Positions 1 to 8,482 of a DNA stretch of 18,817 nucleotides are shown here, one piece after another. Under the pieces are notes generated by a model. The model did no database searches. It was not told where the DNA came from and saw only the letters and a list, made by a program, of their open reading frames with translations. Position 1 is the stretch's first letter. Each line of letters begins with the position of its first letter. Both the position numbers and the translations under genes were made by a program. The stretch comes from Cytophagales bacterium (GTDB taxonomy: Bacteria; Bacteroidota; Bacteroidia; Cytophagales; Cyclobacteriaceae), in the NCBI GenBank assembly GCA_003500135.1, contig DNTA01000154.1, forward strand, positions 1 to 18,817, read 5' to 3'.

Positions 1-1852
1 AACGAATGGCATTGACTAGCAAACGAATAGCCGGGGAAGCGCTCAACAATAAGGAGTCGTTGGAGAGTACATTGTAGTTGATGCCGGGTACGGCTTTCGG
101 TGATTGCTGATATTGAAGTAAATGATTCACCAATTGTGACCCTTCCCGGTTGTTGCGTACCAATATGGCGATGTCTTTTGGCGCTACTCCTTGTTTCTGT
201 AGCTGAACAATTTGTTCAATTGTTTTATTATAAGTAGCATCCAGCAGTTCGTCTTTGGTAAGGCCTTTTTCAAGAAAATTTATTTCTACATAACCTTTAT
301 CTGCCGACTTCATAGACTCGCTAATATCCTGAAGGCTGTTTTGATAAATGGATTCAAAAAAAAGCCCCGGGGCCAATGCCCCTTCCTCAACTTTTTTGAG
401 ATAAAGGGTTTCCAGGATTTTCGGAAATATTTCAAAAAGGGAATTGTTGAATTGAATGATCCCTTTGTGGCTACGCCAATTGGTGGTAAGGTTCAAAAAA
501 GTAATTTGCTCATCGCTTATTTCCTTACCGAGTTTGCTGGCCAGTAATTCCCAGTCGCCACCACGCCAACGATAGATGGATTGTTTTTCATCTCCCACGG
601 CCAGGTTTTGGCGCCCGGTTTCCGAAAGGCTGTTTTCTACAAGAGGTTTGAGGTTTTCCCATTGATATGCCGAGGTGTCCTGAAATTCATCGAGCAAGAA
701 GTGGTGGTACCGCGATCCTGTTTTTTCGTAAATAAATGGAGCCTCATTATCGGCTATGATCCCTTTTAAGAATACATTGGTATCAGAAATCAACATCACG
801 TCTTCTTCCTCGCGGTATTCAGCCAGTTTTCTTTGCAGATCAGATAGAATACCATAGGCGAAATACTGTTGAAGACATATATTCGCTGAATTGTAGTCTT
901 TATAATTCCGGTCGTAGTATTCCACTGTTTTTTCTAAAGTTTCCTGGAGTCCATTGTGTAACGCTTTTTGTATGATTGTAGCTTTTTCAGATTTTTTCGA
1001 ATACCAGGCATTTTCATTTTCCAGGGCATTCTGAACTCTCGTTTTGTATTCATATTCCTCTCCTTCTTTAATTTTAAAAAAATAAGAAGGGGCAGATTTA
1101 TCCTTGTAGCTAAAGTCATGAAGTTCAAGGCCATGGTTTTGTATGATTTGTATGCCTTGTTCAGCAAGGTCAGACATATCATTTTCGAAGGATTTTATGG
1201 ATTTTACCAAAAAGCCCAGAAAATTATTCCGGTCCTTATCGGTAGGCGGGGCTTGAAGCGCCTGGATTTTCTTGTACGATTCGGAAAAGATTTCTTTTGA
1301 CAAGTTATCTATGTCTTTTCGAATGTCCCAGTTCCGGCCGCTTTCAATATTGTTTTCCACAAAACGCATTACCCAACTGGTCAGATTTTTATTCTGACCG
1401 AGCTCCAACATGAGGTTGTCGATCAGTAATTGCCGCACTTTATTTTCGTCTAATTCTATGCGGAAAGTTCCCAGCAGTTTTAATTCTTTGGCAAATGACT
1501 TAATGATCTTTTGAAAAAAACTGTCGATTGTGCTGATGGAAAATTGAGAGTATTGGTGCAGAATATTGCTTAGAACCATTTTGGCTTCATGCTGTATAGC
1601 TTCAGGGGATTTATCAAGTTCTTCTCTCAAAGTAGCCAGCAATGTAGGGTTATCACCCTGGGAAAGATCATGGAGGAAGCGAAGTATCCGCTCTTTCATT
1701 TCGCGAGTGGCCTTATTAGTAAAAGTGATGGCCAGAATATGCCTGAAAGCCTGGGGGTTTTCCAAAGCCAGTTTTACGTAGGACTTGGCAAGCTGAAAGG
1801 TTTTGCCAGATCCTGCTGACGAGCGAAAAACCGTCAGCTTAGATAGGTCCAT
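1..1852 (-). CDS. UvrD/AddA-like superfamily 1 helicase (partial; C-terminal half beyond left edge)
   Basis: The frame is open without a stop from the ATG at 1852-1850 to the left edge, giving about 617 N-terminal residues. Seen: a Walker A SSAGSGKT at residues 11-18, motif Ia with ITFTNKAT just after residue 40, a Walker B/motif II DEFQDTS at about residues 388-394, motif III GDEKQSIYRWRG from about residue 420, and motif IV around TTNWRS. These are the ordered motifs of superfamily 1A DNA helicases. The wide spacing between motif Ia and motif II and the SSAGSGKT start resemble the large AddA/RecB-type helicase-nucleases of Bacteroidota (usually over 1000 residues) rather than PcrA. Expected role: ATP-driven DNA unwinding in double-strand-break processing. 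A C-terminal nuclease domain cannot be confirmed because that part is missing. The start lies 22 bases after the macro-domain gene's stop, so it is probably the last or a late gene of the proC cluster. An ATPase/helicase is near certain; the exact subfamily is less so. Confidence 0.9.
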   Translation of the reverse strand, partial: MDLSKLTVFRSSAGSGKTFQLAKSYVKLALENPQAFRHILAITFTNKATREMKERILRFLHDLSQGDNPTLLATLREELDKSPEAIQHEAKMVLSNILHQYSQFSISTIDSFFQKIIKSFAKELKLLGTFRIELDENKVRQLLIDNLMLELGQNKNLTSWVMRFVENNIESGRNWDIRKDIDNLSKEIFSESYKKIQALQAPPTDKDRNNFLGFLVKSIKSFENDMSDLAEQGIQIIQNHGLELHDFSYKDKSAPSYFFKIKEGEEYEYKTRVQNALENENAWYSKKSEKATIIQKALHNGLQETLEKTVEYYDRNYKDYNSANICLQQYFAYGILSDLQRKLAEYREEEDVMLISDTNVFLKGIIADNEAPFIYEKTGSRYHHFLLDEFQDTSAYQWENLKPLVENSLSETGRQNLAVGDEKQSIYRWRGGDWELLASKLGKEISDEQITFLNLTTNWRSHKGIIQFNNSLFEIFPKILETLYLKKVEEGALAPGLFFESIYQNSLQDISESMKSADKGYVEINFLEKGLTKDELLDATYNKTIEQIVQLQKQGVAPKDIAILVRNNREGSQLVNHLLQYQQSPKAVPGINYNVLSNDSLLLSASPAIRLLVNAIR

Positions 1853-1874
1853 GGTGTTTGAAATGGGTTTAGTT

Positions 1875-2381
1875 TTATTTTTCGTTTAAAATCTTTTGGT
1901 AAATCTCAAGATTCTCATTGTCAAAACAAACGAATTTCACATCAAAATCCCGCCTTGGGTTGTTTAGGAAACCCTTTACTGTTTCTATGGCTATTTGTGC
2001 TGCTTTTTCTTTGGGAAAGCCATAAATGCCAGTGCTGATATTTGGGAAAGAGATGCTCATAAGGCCGTTTTCATCAGCCACTTTCATACTATTTCGATAG
2101 GCGTTGGCGAGCAGTTCCTCCTCATTTTTATTACCATCATTCCATACCGGTCCGACGGTGTGGATCACCTTTTTTGCCGGCAATTCGCCTGCAGTTGTTA
2201 TTACCGCTTCGCCGGTGGGGCAGTGTCCAATTTGACGACATTCTTTCATAATATCAGGGCCGCCAGCCCTATGAATGGCGCCATCAACGCCTCCGCCACC
2301 TTTTAATCCTTCATTGGCGGCGTTGACTATCGCATCAACAGGAATTTGGGTAATATCACCCTGCGTAACTTCTATTGCCAT
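1875..2381 (-). CDS. Macro-domain protein, O-acetyl-ADP-ribose deacetylase type
   Basis: This 168-residue protein is a single macro domain. Seen: the ADP-ribose binding motif VNAAN at about residues 19-23, the glycine-rich [10 protein letters not shown] at 28-37 (with the aspartate that is catalytic in YmdB/MacroD-type enzymes), and the phosphate-binding STGIYGFP at 116-123. The family removes acetyl from O-acetyl-ADP-ribose or mono-ADP-ribose from acidic protein residues, and this complete set of motifs argues for an active MacroD-type hydrolase rather than a binding-only domain. The length matches the family. The ATG follows the phosphatase stop by one base and the helicase begins 22 bases after its end, so all are probably co-transcribed. 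The physiological substrate cannot be told from sequence. Confidence 0.93.
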   Translation of the reverse strand: MAIEVTQGDITQIPVDAIVNAANEGLKGGGGVDGAIHRAGGPDIMKECRQIGHCPTGEAVITTAGELPAKKVIHTVGPVWNDGNKNEEELLANAYRNSMKVADENGLMSISFPNISTGIYGFPKEKAAQIAIETVKGFLNNPRRDFDVKFVCFDNENLEIYQKILNEK

Positions 2382-2382
2382 A

Positions 2383-3054
2383 TTATTCTATGTTTTGTTG
2401 CGAGAATAAAGTCCAGCTTTCAAGTTCCAATGCAACCATGTGGTACATACCAGGCCTATGATCGTACACACAACCTGCATCTACTGTAAATTCTTTTCTC
2501 TCAGGGTCTTTCAGATGCATTTTGATTTCTTCCACAGGAGTAGGTGCATGGCCATGTATGATTTTTCGCCCCTTTGTTACGGCATCGTCGATATCCATAC
2601 CGCGCAGGTTGAGCATCGCTTCTTTGTCGGAAAAAGGGTCCATTTTATGGAAATCAAAACCGGCATGTACCAGGATCCATTTTTCGAGCAAAAGGTAGTA
2701 ATCAAGGCCTCGAATGAAATCCACATATTTCTCCGGAACATCGGCCACGTTTTCAACGCCAAAGCTCTTTAATGTTATTTGGCCGCCTCTCAACAAAAAA
2801 TCAACTTCTGCCTTTTGATCCAGTGCATCCAACAATAACTGGTCATGGTTGCCGCGAAGTGTGTAAACCTGAAATTTACTCTCTCTGAGATACATAATAT
2901 AATCCAGCACTTCTTTGGATCGTGGACCTTTGTTGATGTAATCACCAAGAAGATATAGCTTATCTTCCTTATTCAAATCCAATTTTTCTTCTACAAGGTG
3001 CCTGAAAGTATTGGCACATCCATGGATATCGGTTATGACGTATTTTTTACTCAA
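2383..3054 (-). CDS. PPP-family serine/threonine protein phosphatase-like metallophosphoesterase
   Basis: A 223-residue cytosolic protein with the metal-binding motifs of the calcineurin-like PPP superfamily: DIHG at residues 9-12, [10 protein letters not shown] at 37-46, RGNHD at 67-71, and later VHAGFDF and HGHAP, which supply the remaining histidines. The usual VDRG is replaced by INKG, as in other short bacterial PPP-like enzymes. The expected activity is hydrolysis of phosphoesters with two bound metal ions; the substrate (phosphoprotein, dinucleotide or other) is not determinable. The start is TTG at 3054-3052, overlapping the TGA of proC as TTGA, which suggests translational coupling; no better upstream start fits. 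The stop is followed one base later by the macro-domain ATG. Confidence 0.88.
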   Translation of the reverse strand: MSKKYVITDIHGCANTFRHLVEEKLDLNKEDKLYLLGDYINKGPRSKEVLDYIMYLRESKFQVYTLRGNHDQLLLDALDQKAEVDFLLRGGQITLKSFGVENVADVPEKYVDFIRGLDYYLLLEKWILVHAGFDFHKMDPFSDKEAMLNLRGMDIDDAVTKGRKIIHGHAPTPVEEIKMHLKDPERKEFTVDAGCVYDHRPGMYHMVALELESWTLFSQQNIE

Positions 3055-3839
3055 ATCTTATTGTATGAAGTTATTATTCCTTTTATCAATGAACTGCTGA
3101 ATCCCTGATGCTCCATTTCGTTGAGACCGGCAATGGTGCATCCCATTGGCGTGGTCACCTTGTCAATTTCGTACTCAGGGTGCTGCTTTCCCTCTATCAA
3201 TAAACCGGCAGCGCCTTTTACTGTTTGCGCGGCTATAGTTTGAGCTGTGGCAGCATCAAAGCCTATTTCAATACCTCCTTGTGAAGCGGCACGGATGAAA
3301 CGCAAAGCATAGGCAATGCCACATGCCGCCAGAACCGTGGAAGCATCCATCAATTCCTCCGAAATATTAACTGTTTTTCCCACCTGTGCAAATATATGTT
3401 CTACTTCTTCCATTTGCTCCATGCTACCATTTTGAGCGGAAATACATGTCATCGATTCACCTATCGCAATGGCGGTGTTAGGCATTGCCCTGAATATGCT
3501 TATACCTTCCCCAACAATAGTTTGCATGTGGTTCATGCTTACACCCGTGACTACTGAAACCAAAACATGGTGAACTTGAAGTTTGGGCTTGATTTCCTGA
3601 AGTATCTTATCCAGATTGTTTGGTTTTACTGCAACTATCACTATGTCAGCTTCCGATACTGCAAGCCGATTGTCGGAATGAATTTTTACTCCACTATCGG
3701 CAAGGTGTTGCAATTTTTCAATTCTTCTTCTGGTGACGGTTATGTTTTTTGCCTGGTATTTGCCAGACTTAAGTAATCCTTCAGCGATGGAGCTACCGAG
3801 ATTTCCACCGCCAATTATGCTTATATTTTTTGCGCTCAT
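3051..3839 (-). CDS. proC: Pyrroline-5-carboxylate reductase
   Basis: Catalyses the last step of proline synthesis, reducing 1-pyrroline-5-carboxylate with NAD(P)H in the cytosol. Seen: an N-terminal Rossmann motif IIGGGNLGSSIAEGL close to the start, an ADIVIVAVKP segment typical of ProC, FRAMPNTA in the middle, and a C-terminal helical region with VTTPMGCTIAGLNEME, the family's substrate/dimer signature. With the ATG at 3839 the protein has 262 residues, normal for ProC. The frame stays open to 3920, but that extension would put 27 unusual residues before the Rossmann strand, so 3839 is preferred. It is the first gene of the minus-strand cluster, and its TGA overlaps the TTG start of the phosphatase. 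A perfect TATATTTG element lies 33 bases upstream. Confidence 0.95.
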   Translation of the reverse strand: MSAKNISIIGGGNLGSSIAEGLLKSGKYQAKNITVTRRRIEKLQHLADSGVKIHSDNRLAVSEADIVIVAVKPNNLDKILQEIKPKLQVHHVLVSVVTGVSMNHMQTIVGEGISIFRAMPNTAIAIGESMTCISAQNGSMEQMEEVEHIFAQVGKTVNISEELMDASTVLAACGIAYALRFIRAASQGGIEIGFDAATAQTIAAQTVKGAAGLLIEGKQHPEYEIDKVTTPMGCTIAGLNEMEHQGFSSSLIKGIITSYNKI

Positions 3840-3871
3840 AAAAAATATTTTAGAGGATTGGTGTACATCTG

Positions 3872-3879
3872 CAAATATA
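3872..3879 (-). promoter_or_regulatory. Candidate -7 promoter element upstream of proC
   Basis: The minus strand reads TATATTTG, a perfect match to the Bacteroidota -7 consensus TAnnTTTG. A TTTC (3898-3901) lies 18 bases further upstream, one mismatch from the TTTG -33 element. The predicted start site leaves a leader of roughly 25-30 bases before the proC ATG at 3839, which also supports that start over the longer frame. This is an inference from motif match only. Confidence 0.4.
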
Positions 3880-4055
3880 ACAGGAATGTTGGCGAATGAA
3901 ACGCCTAATTTTATTGGCATAACCTTTGATTATCCATTTAAAAAAATGGGTTGCCATTGAAAAAAGAAATTTTAATGGATCAATATTTTCTGTTTTACTT
4001 GAGATTATCTACAGTTTGTTCGTAATTTCATTTAACGGAAACAAAATAACCATAC

Positions 4056-5111
4056 GTGTTTTTTAGGGCTTTTGTCTGGATCACTTTTTTATCTACGCTG
4101 CTCGTATATTCCAGTGTTTTGGTATCTCCATCGGCTGTGTGGCCATCTGGTTTTCTGGCTATGCTTATTCCTTTCCTATTGGTTTTCCATTTATTTTTTG
4201 TGATCTGGTTTATTCGGAAGCGCAAAAAGCGGGCGCTGTTTTTTCTGGCAATGCTATTGCTTGGCTGGCCTTTTTTGAGAGCCACCTTTACCTGGAGCAG
4301 CCATGCTTATTCTGATTCAACCAATCTAAAGGTTTTAAGCTATAATGTTCGGGTTTTTAACAACTACGAGCAATTTAGAAATGAAACCTACCAGTCATCG
4401 GAAGAAATGATCAACTGGGCAGTATCGCACAAGGCAGATATTAAATGTTTCCAGGAGTTTTATAATAGCGATGAAAAGGAGTTGTTCAACACTATTGAAA
4501 GGCTGCAATCAGCCGGCTGGGAACATCATCATCAGAAAATACGGGCCACAGATAAAAGCGGGGCCACCTTTAGCCTGAATATTTTCAGTAAGTTGCCTAT
4601 GATCAAAAAAGGGGTGATATATAGTTCCCAGGGTGAATTTCAGAATGCCATCTATGCTGATGTATTTTGGAATGAAGACACGATAAGAGTTTACAATTTA
4701 CACCTGCAATCCATGCATATTGATGAAAATGACATTGTTGATTCGGAAAATTTAAAGAAAAGCTACAAAATGACCGGTTGGCGGATGCGTAAGGGTTTTG
4801 AAAGAAGAGCGGTACAAACCGATCACATAGTTGACCATATTGAAAAATCGCCACATCCGGTAATTCTGTGCGGCGACCTGAACGAATTGCCGTATTCTTA
4901 CACTTATTATGTGCTCCGAAGGCATCTGGGCAATTCATTTGAAGCCGCAGGAAAGGGTTTTGGCTTTACCTACAGCGGCAAGCTTTTCTTTTTACGCATT
5001 GACAACCAGTTTTTCAGCGACTCATTAAAGGCTGAGGAGTATCATGTTCGGAGGGATATGTCCGAGTCGGATCATTACCCAATTGAGGTGGTCTATACCG
5101 CCAAACCTTAA
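4056..5111 (+). CDS. Membrane-anchored endonuclease/exonuclease/phosphatase (EEP) domain protein
   Basis: A 351-residue protein with about 75 residues of hydrophobic N-terminus, followed by an EEP catalytic domain. Three probable membrane segments are seen, around residues 3-22, 34-54 and 62-75, with a basic RKRKKR loop between the last two. The catalytic domain shows LSYNVR, KCFQEF (metal-binding glutamate), YNLHLQS, CGDLNE and the terminal SDHYPI, which are the ordered active-site motifs of Mg-dependent DNase I-like phosphodiesterases. Substrates in this superfamily range from DNA to phospholipids and inositol phosphates; sequence alone does not decide. The topology suggests the domain sits at the membrane surface. 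The start is GTG at 4056; an in-frame stop at 4047 rules out anything upstream, and the next ATG would cut into the second helix. It is probably monocistronic or read through into rlmN, 49 bases downstream. Confidence 0.87.
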   Translation: MFFRAFVWITFLSTLLVYSSVLVSPSAVWPSGFLAMLIPFLLVFHLFFVIWFIRKRKKRALFFLAMLLLGWPFLRATFTWSSHAYSDSTNLKVLSYNVRVFNNYEQFRNETYQSSEEMINWAVSHKADIKCFQEFYNSDEKELFNTIERLQSAGWEHHHQKIRATDKSGATFSLNIFSKLPMIKKGVIYSSQGEFQNAIYADVFWNEDTIRVYNLHLQSMHIDENDIVDSENLKKSYKMTGWRMRKGFERRAVQTDHIVDHIEKSPHPVILCGDLNELPYSYTYYVLRRHLGNSFEAAGKGFGFTYSGKLFFLRIDNQFFSDSLKAEEYHVRRDMSESDHYPIEVVYTAKP

Positions 5112-5148
5112 ATACATCGAAATCAATATCTTTATCGCCTCTAATCCG

Positions 5149-5156
5149 TATCTTTG
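5149..5156 (+). promoter_or_regulatory. -7 promoter element directly before rlmN
   Basis: TATCTTTG matches TAnnTTTG exactly and is followed by CACC and the rlmN ATG at 5161. In Bacteroidota the transcription start falls a few bases after this element, so the start site should be at or next to the ATG, giving a leaderless or near-leaderless mRNA. A good TTTG -33 element at 17-23 bases is not obvious; TTTA at 5131-5134 is nearest but spaced only 14 bases away. Confidence 0.5.
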
Positions 5157-5160
5157 CACC

Positions 5161-6219
5161 ATGGCTACTCAAAAAAAGGACATACGGAAGCTAAGTGAAG
5201 AGGAATTAAAGAATATTTTTCTTGAAAAAGGCGATAAGGCTTTTAGGGCGCGACAGGTCTATGATTGGTTATGGAATAAATCTGCCCGCAGCTTTGATGA
5301 AATGACCAACCTTTCGAAAGAAACGCGAAAATGGCTGAATGAGACTTTCGTAATTTTGCCTATTGCGGTCGACAACGCTCAGGTTAGTAGTGATGCTACC
5401 ATTAAATCGGCTTTTCGTCTGCATGACGATCACCTGATCGAAGGGGTTTTGATTCCGGCAGACTCCAGAATGACGGCATGTGTTTCTTCGCAGGTAGGTT
5501 GCTCTTTAAGTTGCAAGTTTTGTGCTACAGGTTATATGGACCGCAAGCGAAACCTTGAGCCAGGCGAAATTTATGACCAGGTGGTAACCATTAGCCAACA
5601 GGCAGCGGATAATTACGAGCAACCTTTAAGTAACATCGTATTTATGGGAATGGGTGAGCCCCTGCTCAATTATGCCAATGTATTGAGCGCCATTGACAAA
5701 ATCACTTCTCCCAAAGGACTGGGCATGTCCCCAAAGCGTATAACGGTTTCTACGGCCGGTGTGGCAAAAATGATAAAAAAACTGGCGGATGATGAAGTTA
5801 AATTCAATCTGGCTTTATCGTTGCACGCAGCTAATGATAAAAAGCGCAACCAGATCATGCCCATCAACGAAACCAACAACCTTGACGTATTGGTTGAAGC
5901 TTTGCAATATTTTTACAAAAAAACACGCAACAGGATCACGTTGGAATATATCGTTTTCAAAAACTTTAATGATTCAATAGAAGATGCTGCGGAATTGTAT
6001 GATTTTGCCAAGAAGGTACCGACGAAAATTAATATTATAGAGTACAATCCTATATCTGAGGCGAGTTTTGAAAATACAGAGGAAGACAAACTGGATGCTT
6101 TTGCGCAGTTTTTAGAACAAAAGGGGGTGATAGTGAACGTGCGGCGGAGTCGTGGAAAAGATATCGATGCTGCATGCGGCCAATTGGCCAACAAAAATAA
6201 AGAGAAAGCTACGGCTTAA
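5161..6219 (+). CDS. rlmN: Dual-specificity 23S rRNA/tRNA adenosine-C2 methyltransferase (radical SAM)
   Basis: Methylates C2 of A2503 in 23S rRNA and, in the family, A37 of some tRNAs, using two S-adenosylmethionines. Seen in 352 residues: the radical-SAM cluster motif CxxxCxxC at C114, C118 and C121 within CSLSCKFCATGYM; a preceding C107 in ACVSSQVGC; the GMGEPL motif; and a C-terminal C339 in DIDAACGQL. By comparison with E. coli RlmN, C107 and C339 correspond to the catalytic cysteine pair that carries and resolves the methyl intermediate, so the enzyme looks fully competent. It is not Cfr-like in any visible way. The frame is open back to 5044 inside the EEP gene, but the ATG at 5161 gives a normal N-terminus and sits right behind a promoter element. 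The stop overlaps the stop of the convergent DUF2807 gene. Confidence 0.97.
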   Translation: MATQKKDIRKLSEEELKNIFLEKGDKAFRARQVYDWLWNKSARSFDEMTNLSKETRKWLNETFVILPIAVDNAQVSSDATIKSAFRLHDDHLIEGVLIPADSRMTACVSSQVGCSLSCKFCATGYMDRKRNLEPGEIYDQVVTISQQAADNYEQPLSNIVFMGMGEPLLNYANVLSAIDKITSPKGLGMSPKRITVSTAGVAKMIKKLADDEVKFNLALSLHAANDKKRNQIMPINETNNLDVLVEALQYFYKKTRNRITLEYIVFKNFNDSIEDAAELYDFAKKVPTKINIIEYNPISEASFENTEEDKLDAFAQFLEQKGVIVNVRRSRGKDIDAACGQLANKNKEKATA

Positions 6220-6908
6220 TAATTGCCACTCTTTATATTGCCCAATCCTTCAGAATTTATTTCCTGATACTTCGGATCACCATAATATATGATGGTTCCG
6301 ATACCCTCAGTACTTCCAATGAATTTTTCAGAGGCATGAACACGTACTTTGCCAAGGCCTGAAGCTTCCACCATAGCGTTCCGACACAGTAAATCCCGGG
6401 CATCATAGTTGCCCAATCCTTCAAAGGTTACTTTATGATAATTACACTTGCCCCTCAGTTTGATGTTTCCAACTCCTTCTATTTCTACTATCAGCTTTTC
6501 CACTTTCAAATCGAGGTCGATTTTTCCTACCCCTTCAAGGATCATCTTCAAATTTTTTGTTGTCAATGAAGTGTTTGAAGTGATATTTACCGCACCTTCA
6601 ACTTCTATTTACTCAAGTTCTTTGTAATAAATTTCAATACTACCTTTATTGGCAGACCAGTTTTTTTCATCAAAATCCAGAATGATTTGATCGCCTCTGC
6701 TATCCAGGCTGAAACTTCGCATAAATCGATGTGATGCGGTTATTTGTACTCTTTCTTCATCAGACCTGATCAATTGTACATCAAATGGCCCGTTAATCAA
6801 GACTTTGGAAAATTTAAGACCTCTAAATTCTCGGGTAATATCCTCTTTGGAATAAAGATCGGGCATCAAAGAAAAAAAGAAAATGATAATGAAAAGAGTA
6901 CTTCTCAT
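6216..6908 (-). pseudogene. DUF2807 head-GIN-domain protein interrupted by an in-frame TAA
   Basis: Read through, this is about 230 codons: a signal peptide (MRSTLFIIIFFFSLMPDLYS) and a right-handed beta-helix-like domain. TAA at 6611-6609 is codon 100. The same frame continues on both sides without a shift: before it is YYKELE, after it is IEVEGAVNIT, which join naturally in this family. The C-terminal half carries six short repeats of the form EGxG (EGVGKIDL, EGVGNIKL, EGLGNYDA, SGLGKVRV, EGIGTIIY, EGLGNIKS), characteristic of DUF2807 strands. Family members are secreted or surface-exposed in Bacteroidota, with no firm function. A TTG at 6566 could in theory restart translation, but there is no ribosome binding site or signal peptide, so the second half would not be exported. 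A decayed gene or a sequencing error are the main options. The frame is open to a TTG at 6926, but the ATG at 6908 starts the signal peptide. Confidence 0.8.
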
Positions 6909-6926
6909 GACATGGCAGGTTTGCAA

Positions 6927-6934
6927 TAAATATA
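6927..6934 (-). promoter_or_regulatory. Candidate -7 element for the DUF2807 gene
   Basis: The minus strand reads TATATTTA, seven of eight matches to TAnnTTTG, 18 bases before the ATG at 6908. No convincing -33 TTTG was found. If real, the interrupted gene is still transcribed. Confidence 0.28.
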
Positions 6935-7063
6935 ATCATAAAACAGTGCTTTTGGTTCCCTTGTTAAGAAGATGGTTAAAAACTTCGAAGCCCTTCTTAA
7001 AGGTATAAGCTTTCTATTGTGGATGAAATGCTGCCAAAAAAGGGCTTTGTCAGGATTAATTTA

Positions 7064-7071
7064 TATTTTTG
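7064..7071 (+). promoter_or_regulatory. Candidate -7 promoter element for ffh
   Basis: TATTTTTG matches TAnnTTTG, with TTTG at 7046-7049 upstream (14-base spacing, shorter than the usual 17-23). The implied start site near 7078 leaves a short leader that still includes the purine-rich GAGGAGA at 7082-7088 before the ATG. The rest of the 166-base gap between the divergent DUF2807 gene and ffh shows nothing else I can name. Confidence 0.4.
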
Positions 7072-7092
7072 TGGAAAAATTGAGGAGAGCGT

Positions 7093-8424
7093 ATGTTTGA
7101 TAATCTGAGTGTGAAGCTTGATCAGGCCTTTAAGACCCTCAAAGGTCAGGGTACGATCACTGAGCTCAACGTAGCAAAAACCGTTAAAGAAATACGAAGG
7201 GCATTAATTGATGCCGATGTAAACTATAAAGTAGCCAAAGAAGTAACGGACAATATAAAGGAAGAGGCACTGGGTCGTGATGTGCTGATTTCGGTTTCTC
7301 CCGGTCAGTTACTGGTGAAAATTACTTCCGAAGAGCTTTCCCGTTTGATGGGAGGCGCCAAGGCAGACATTGACCTGTCGGGTGATCCCAATGTAATTCT
7401 TATTTCCGGTTTACAGGGTTCGGGTAAAACCACTTTTTCGGGTAAGCTTGCGAGCTACCTTAAATCCAAAGGAAGACAGGTTTTATTAACCGCCTGTGAT
7501 ATTTATCGTCCGGCGGCGATTGATCAGCTAAAAGTTTTAGGTGAGCAAATTGGCGTGGAAGTATATGCCGAACCGGAAAATAAAGATGCAGTAAAAATTG
7601 CCAACAATGCCATTGATTATGCCAAGAAAAACGGCAAGAAGACGGTTATTGTCGATACGGCGGGTCGTTTAGCAATCGATGAGGAAATGATGAAGGAGAT
7701 TTCATCTCTGAAATCAGCATTAAAACCTTCCGAAACCTTGTTTGTAGTCGACTCCATGACCGGTCAGGATGCGGTAAATACTGCCAAAACCTTCAATGAA
7801 AGGTTAAATTTTGACGGTGTTGTGTTAACAAAACTCGATGGTGACGCGCGTGGTGGCGCTGCGCTCTCCATCCGCAATGTGGTTGATAAGCCCATTAAGT
7901 TTATCAGTACTGGGGAAAAAATGGAGGCTATCGACGTATTCCACCCCGATCGTATGGCACAGCGTATACTCGGTATGGGTGATGTGGTGTCTCTGGTAGA
8001 AAAGGCACAACAGACATTTGACGAACAGGAAGCACGCCGTATCAACAAAAAGATACGTAAAAACCAGTTTGACTTTGAGGATTTCCTATCACAGCTGGAG
8101 CAGATCAAAAAAATGGGTAATATAAAAGACTTGATCGGCATGTTGCCCGGCATGAATAAAATGATCAAAGACCTCGATGTTGATGATGAATCTTTCAAGC
8201 CAATTGAAGCGATCATCAAGTCAATGACACCGCTTGAAAGGAGAAACCCTGATGTAATAGATGGCAGTAGAAGGAAGCGTATTGCCAAAGGTAGTGGCAC
8301 TTCTATTCAACAAGTAAACGGCCTGATGAAACAATTTGGTGATATGCGCAAGTTGATGAAGACCATGAATAAAATGGGCGGCAAAAGAGGTATGGCAGCC
8401 CTGAGTCAGTTGGGGGGAAGGTAA
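7093..8424 (+). CDS. ffh: Signal recognition particle protein Ffh (SRP54 GTPase)
   Basis: Binds signal sequences of nascent membrane proteins together with 4.5S RNA and delivers ribosomes to the FtsY receptor at the inner membrane. Seen in 443 residues, the family's usual length: an N-terminal helical N domain; a G domain with Walker A GLQGSGKTT at 106-114, DTAGRL at 188-193, TKLD at 246-249 and the closing STGEKMEAIDVF; then a methionine-rich M domain from about residue 300 with LPGMNKM and the RNA/signal-binding GSGTSIQQVN. It ends in a Met- and Gly-rich tail. The ATG at 7093 is preceded by GAGGAGA, one of the few Shine-Dalgarno-like sequences in this window, though spaced only four bases away. 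It is followed by a strong intrinsic terminator and looks monocistronic. Confidence 0.98.
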   Translation: MFDNLSVKLDQAFKTLKGQGTITELNVAKTVKEIRRALIDADVNYKVAKEVTDNIKEEALGRDVLISVSPGQLLVKITSEELSRLMGGAKADIDLSGDPNVILISGLQGSGKTTFSGKLASYLKSKGRQVLLTACDIYRPAAIDQLKVLGEQIGVEVYAEPENKDAVKIANNAIDYAKKNGKKTVIVDTAGRLAIDEEMMKEISSLKSALKPSETLFVVDSMTGQDAVNTAKTFNERLNFDGVVLTKLDGDARGGAALSIRNVVDKPIKFISTGEKMEAIDVFHPDRMAQRILGMGDVVSLVEKAQQTFDEQEARRINKKIRKNQFDFEDFLSQLEQIKKMGNIKDLIGMLPGMNKMIKDLDVDDESFKPIEAIIKSMTPLERRNPDVIDGSRRKRIAKGSGTSIQQVNGLMKQFGDMRKLMKTMNKMGGKRGMAALSQLGGR

Positions 8425-8453
8425 AAAGATATATGAAATAACAGATATTAATT

Positions 8454-8482
8454 CGCATCCCGTTATCAGGGATGCGTTTTTT
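8454..8482 (+). terminator. Intrinsic terminator after ffh
   Basis: A perfect 8-bp stem, CGCATCCC (8454-8461) and GGGATGCG (8469-8476), with a 7-base loop, is followed by six T (8477-8482). It starts 30 bases after the ffh stop. The T tract touches the stop codon of the convergent small membrane-protein gene at 8481. It is not clearly bidirectional, as no A tract precedes the stem. Confidence 0.85.

Noticed and set aside
212..1819. Several plus-strand open frames of 60-110 codons opposite the helicase
   Set aside because: They are antisense to a continuous minus-strand frame with ordered helicase motifs and show no recognisable protein features.
3840..3920. Longer proC start at 3920
   Set aside because: It adds 27 residues before the Rossmann motif, spans the likely promoter element at 3872-3879, and is not typical of the family.
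5044..5160. Longer rlmN start inside the EEP gene
   Set aside because: The extension overlaps the end of the EEP coding sequence and has no RlmN-like content; the ATG at 5161 fits family length and the adjacent promoter.
6909..6926. TTG start at 6926 for the DUF2807 gene
   Set aside because: The ATG at 6908 begins a proper signal peptide; the extra six residues add nothing and lie against the -7 element.
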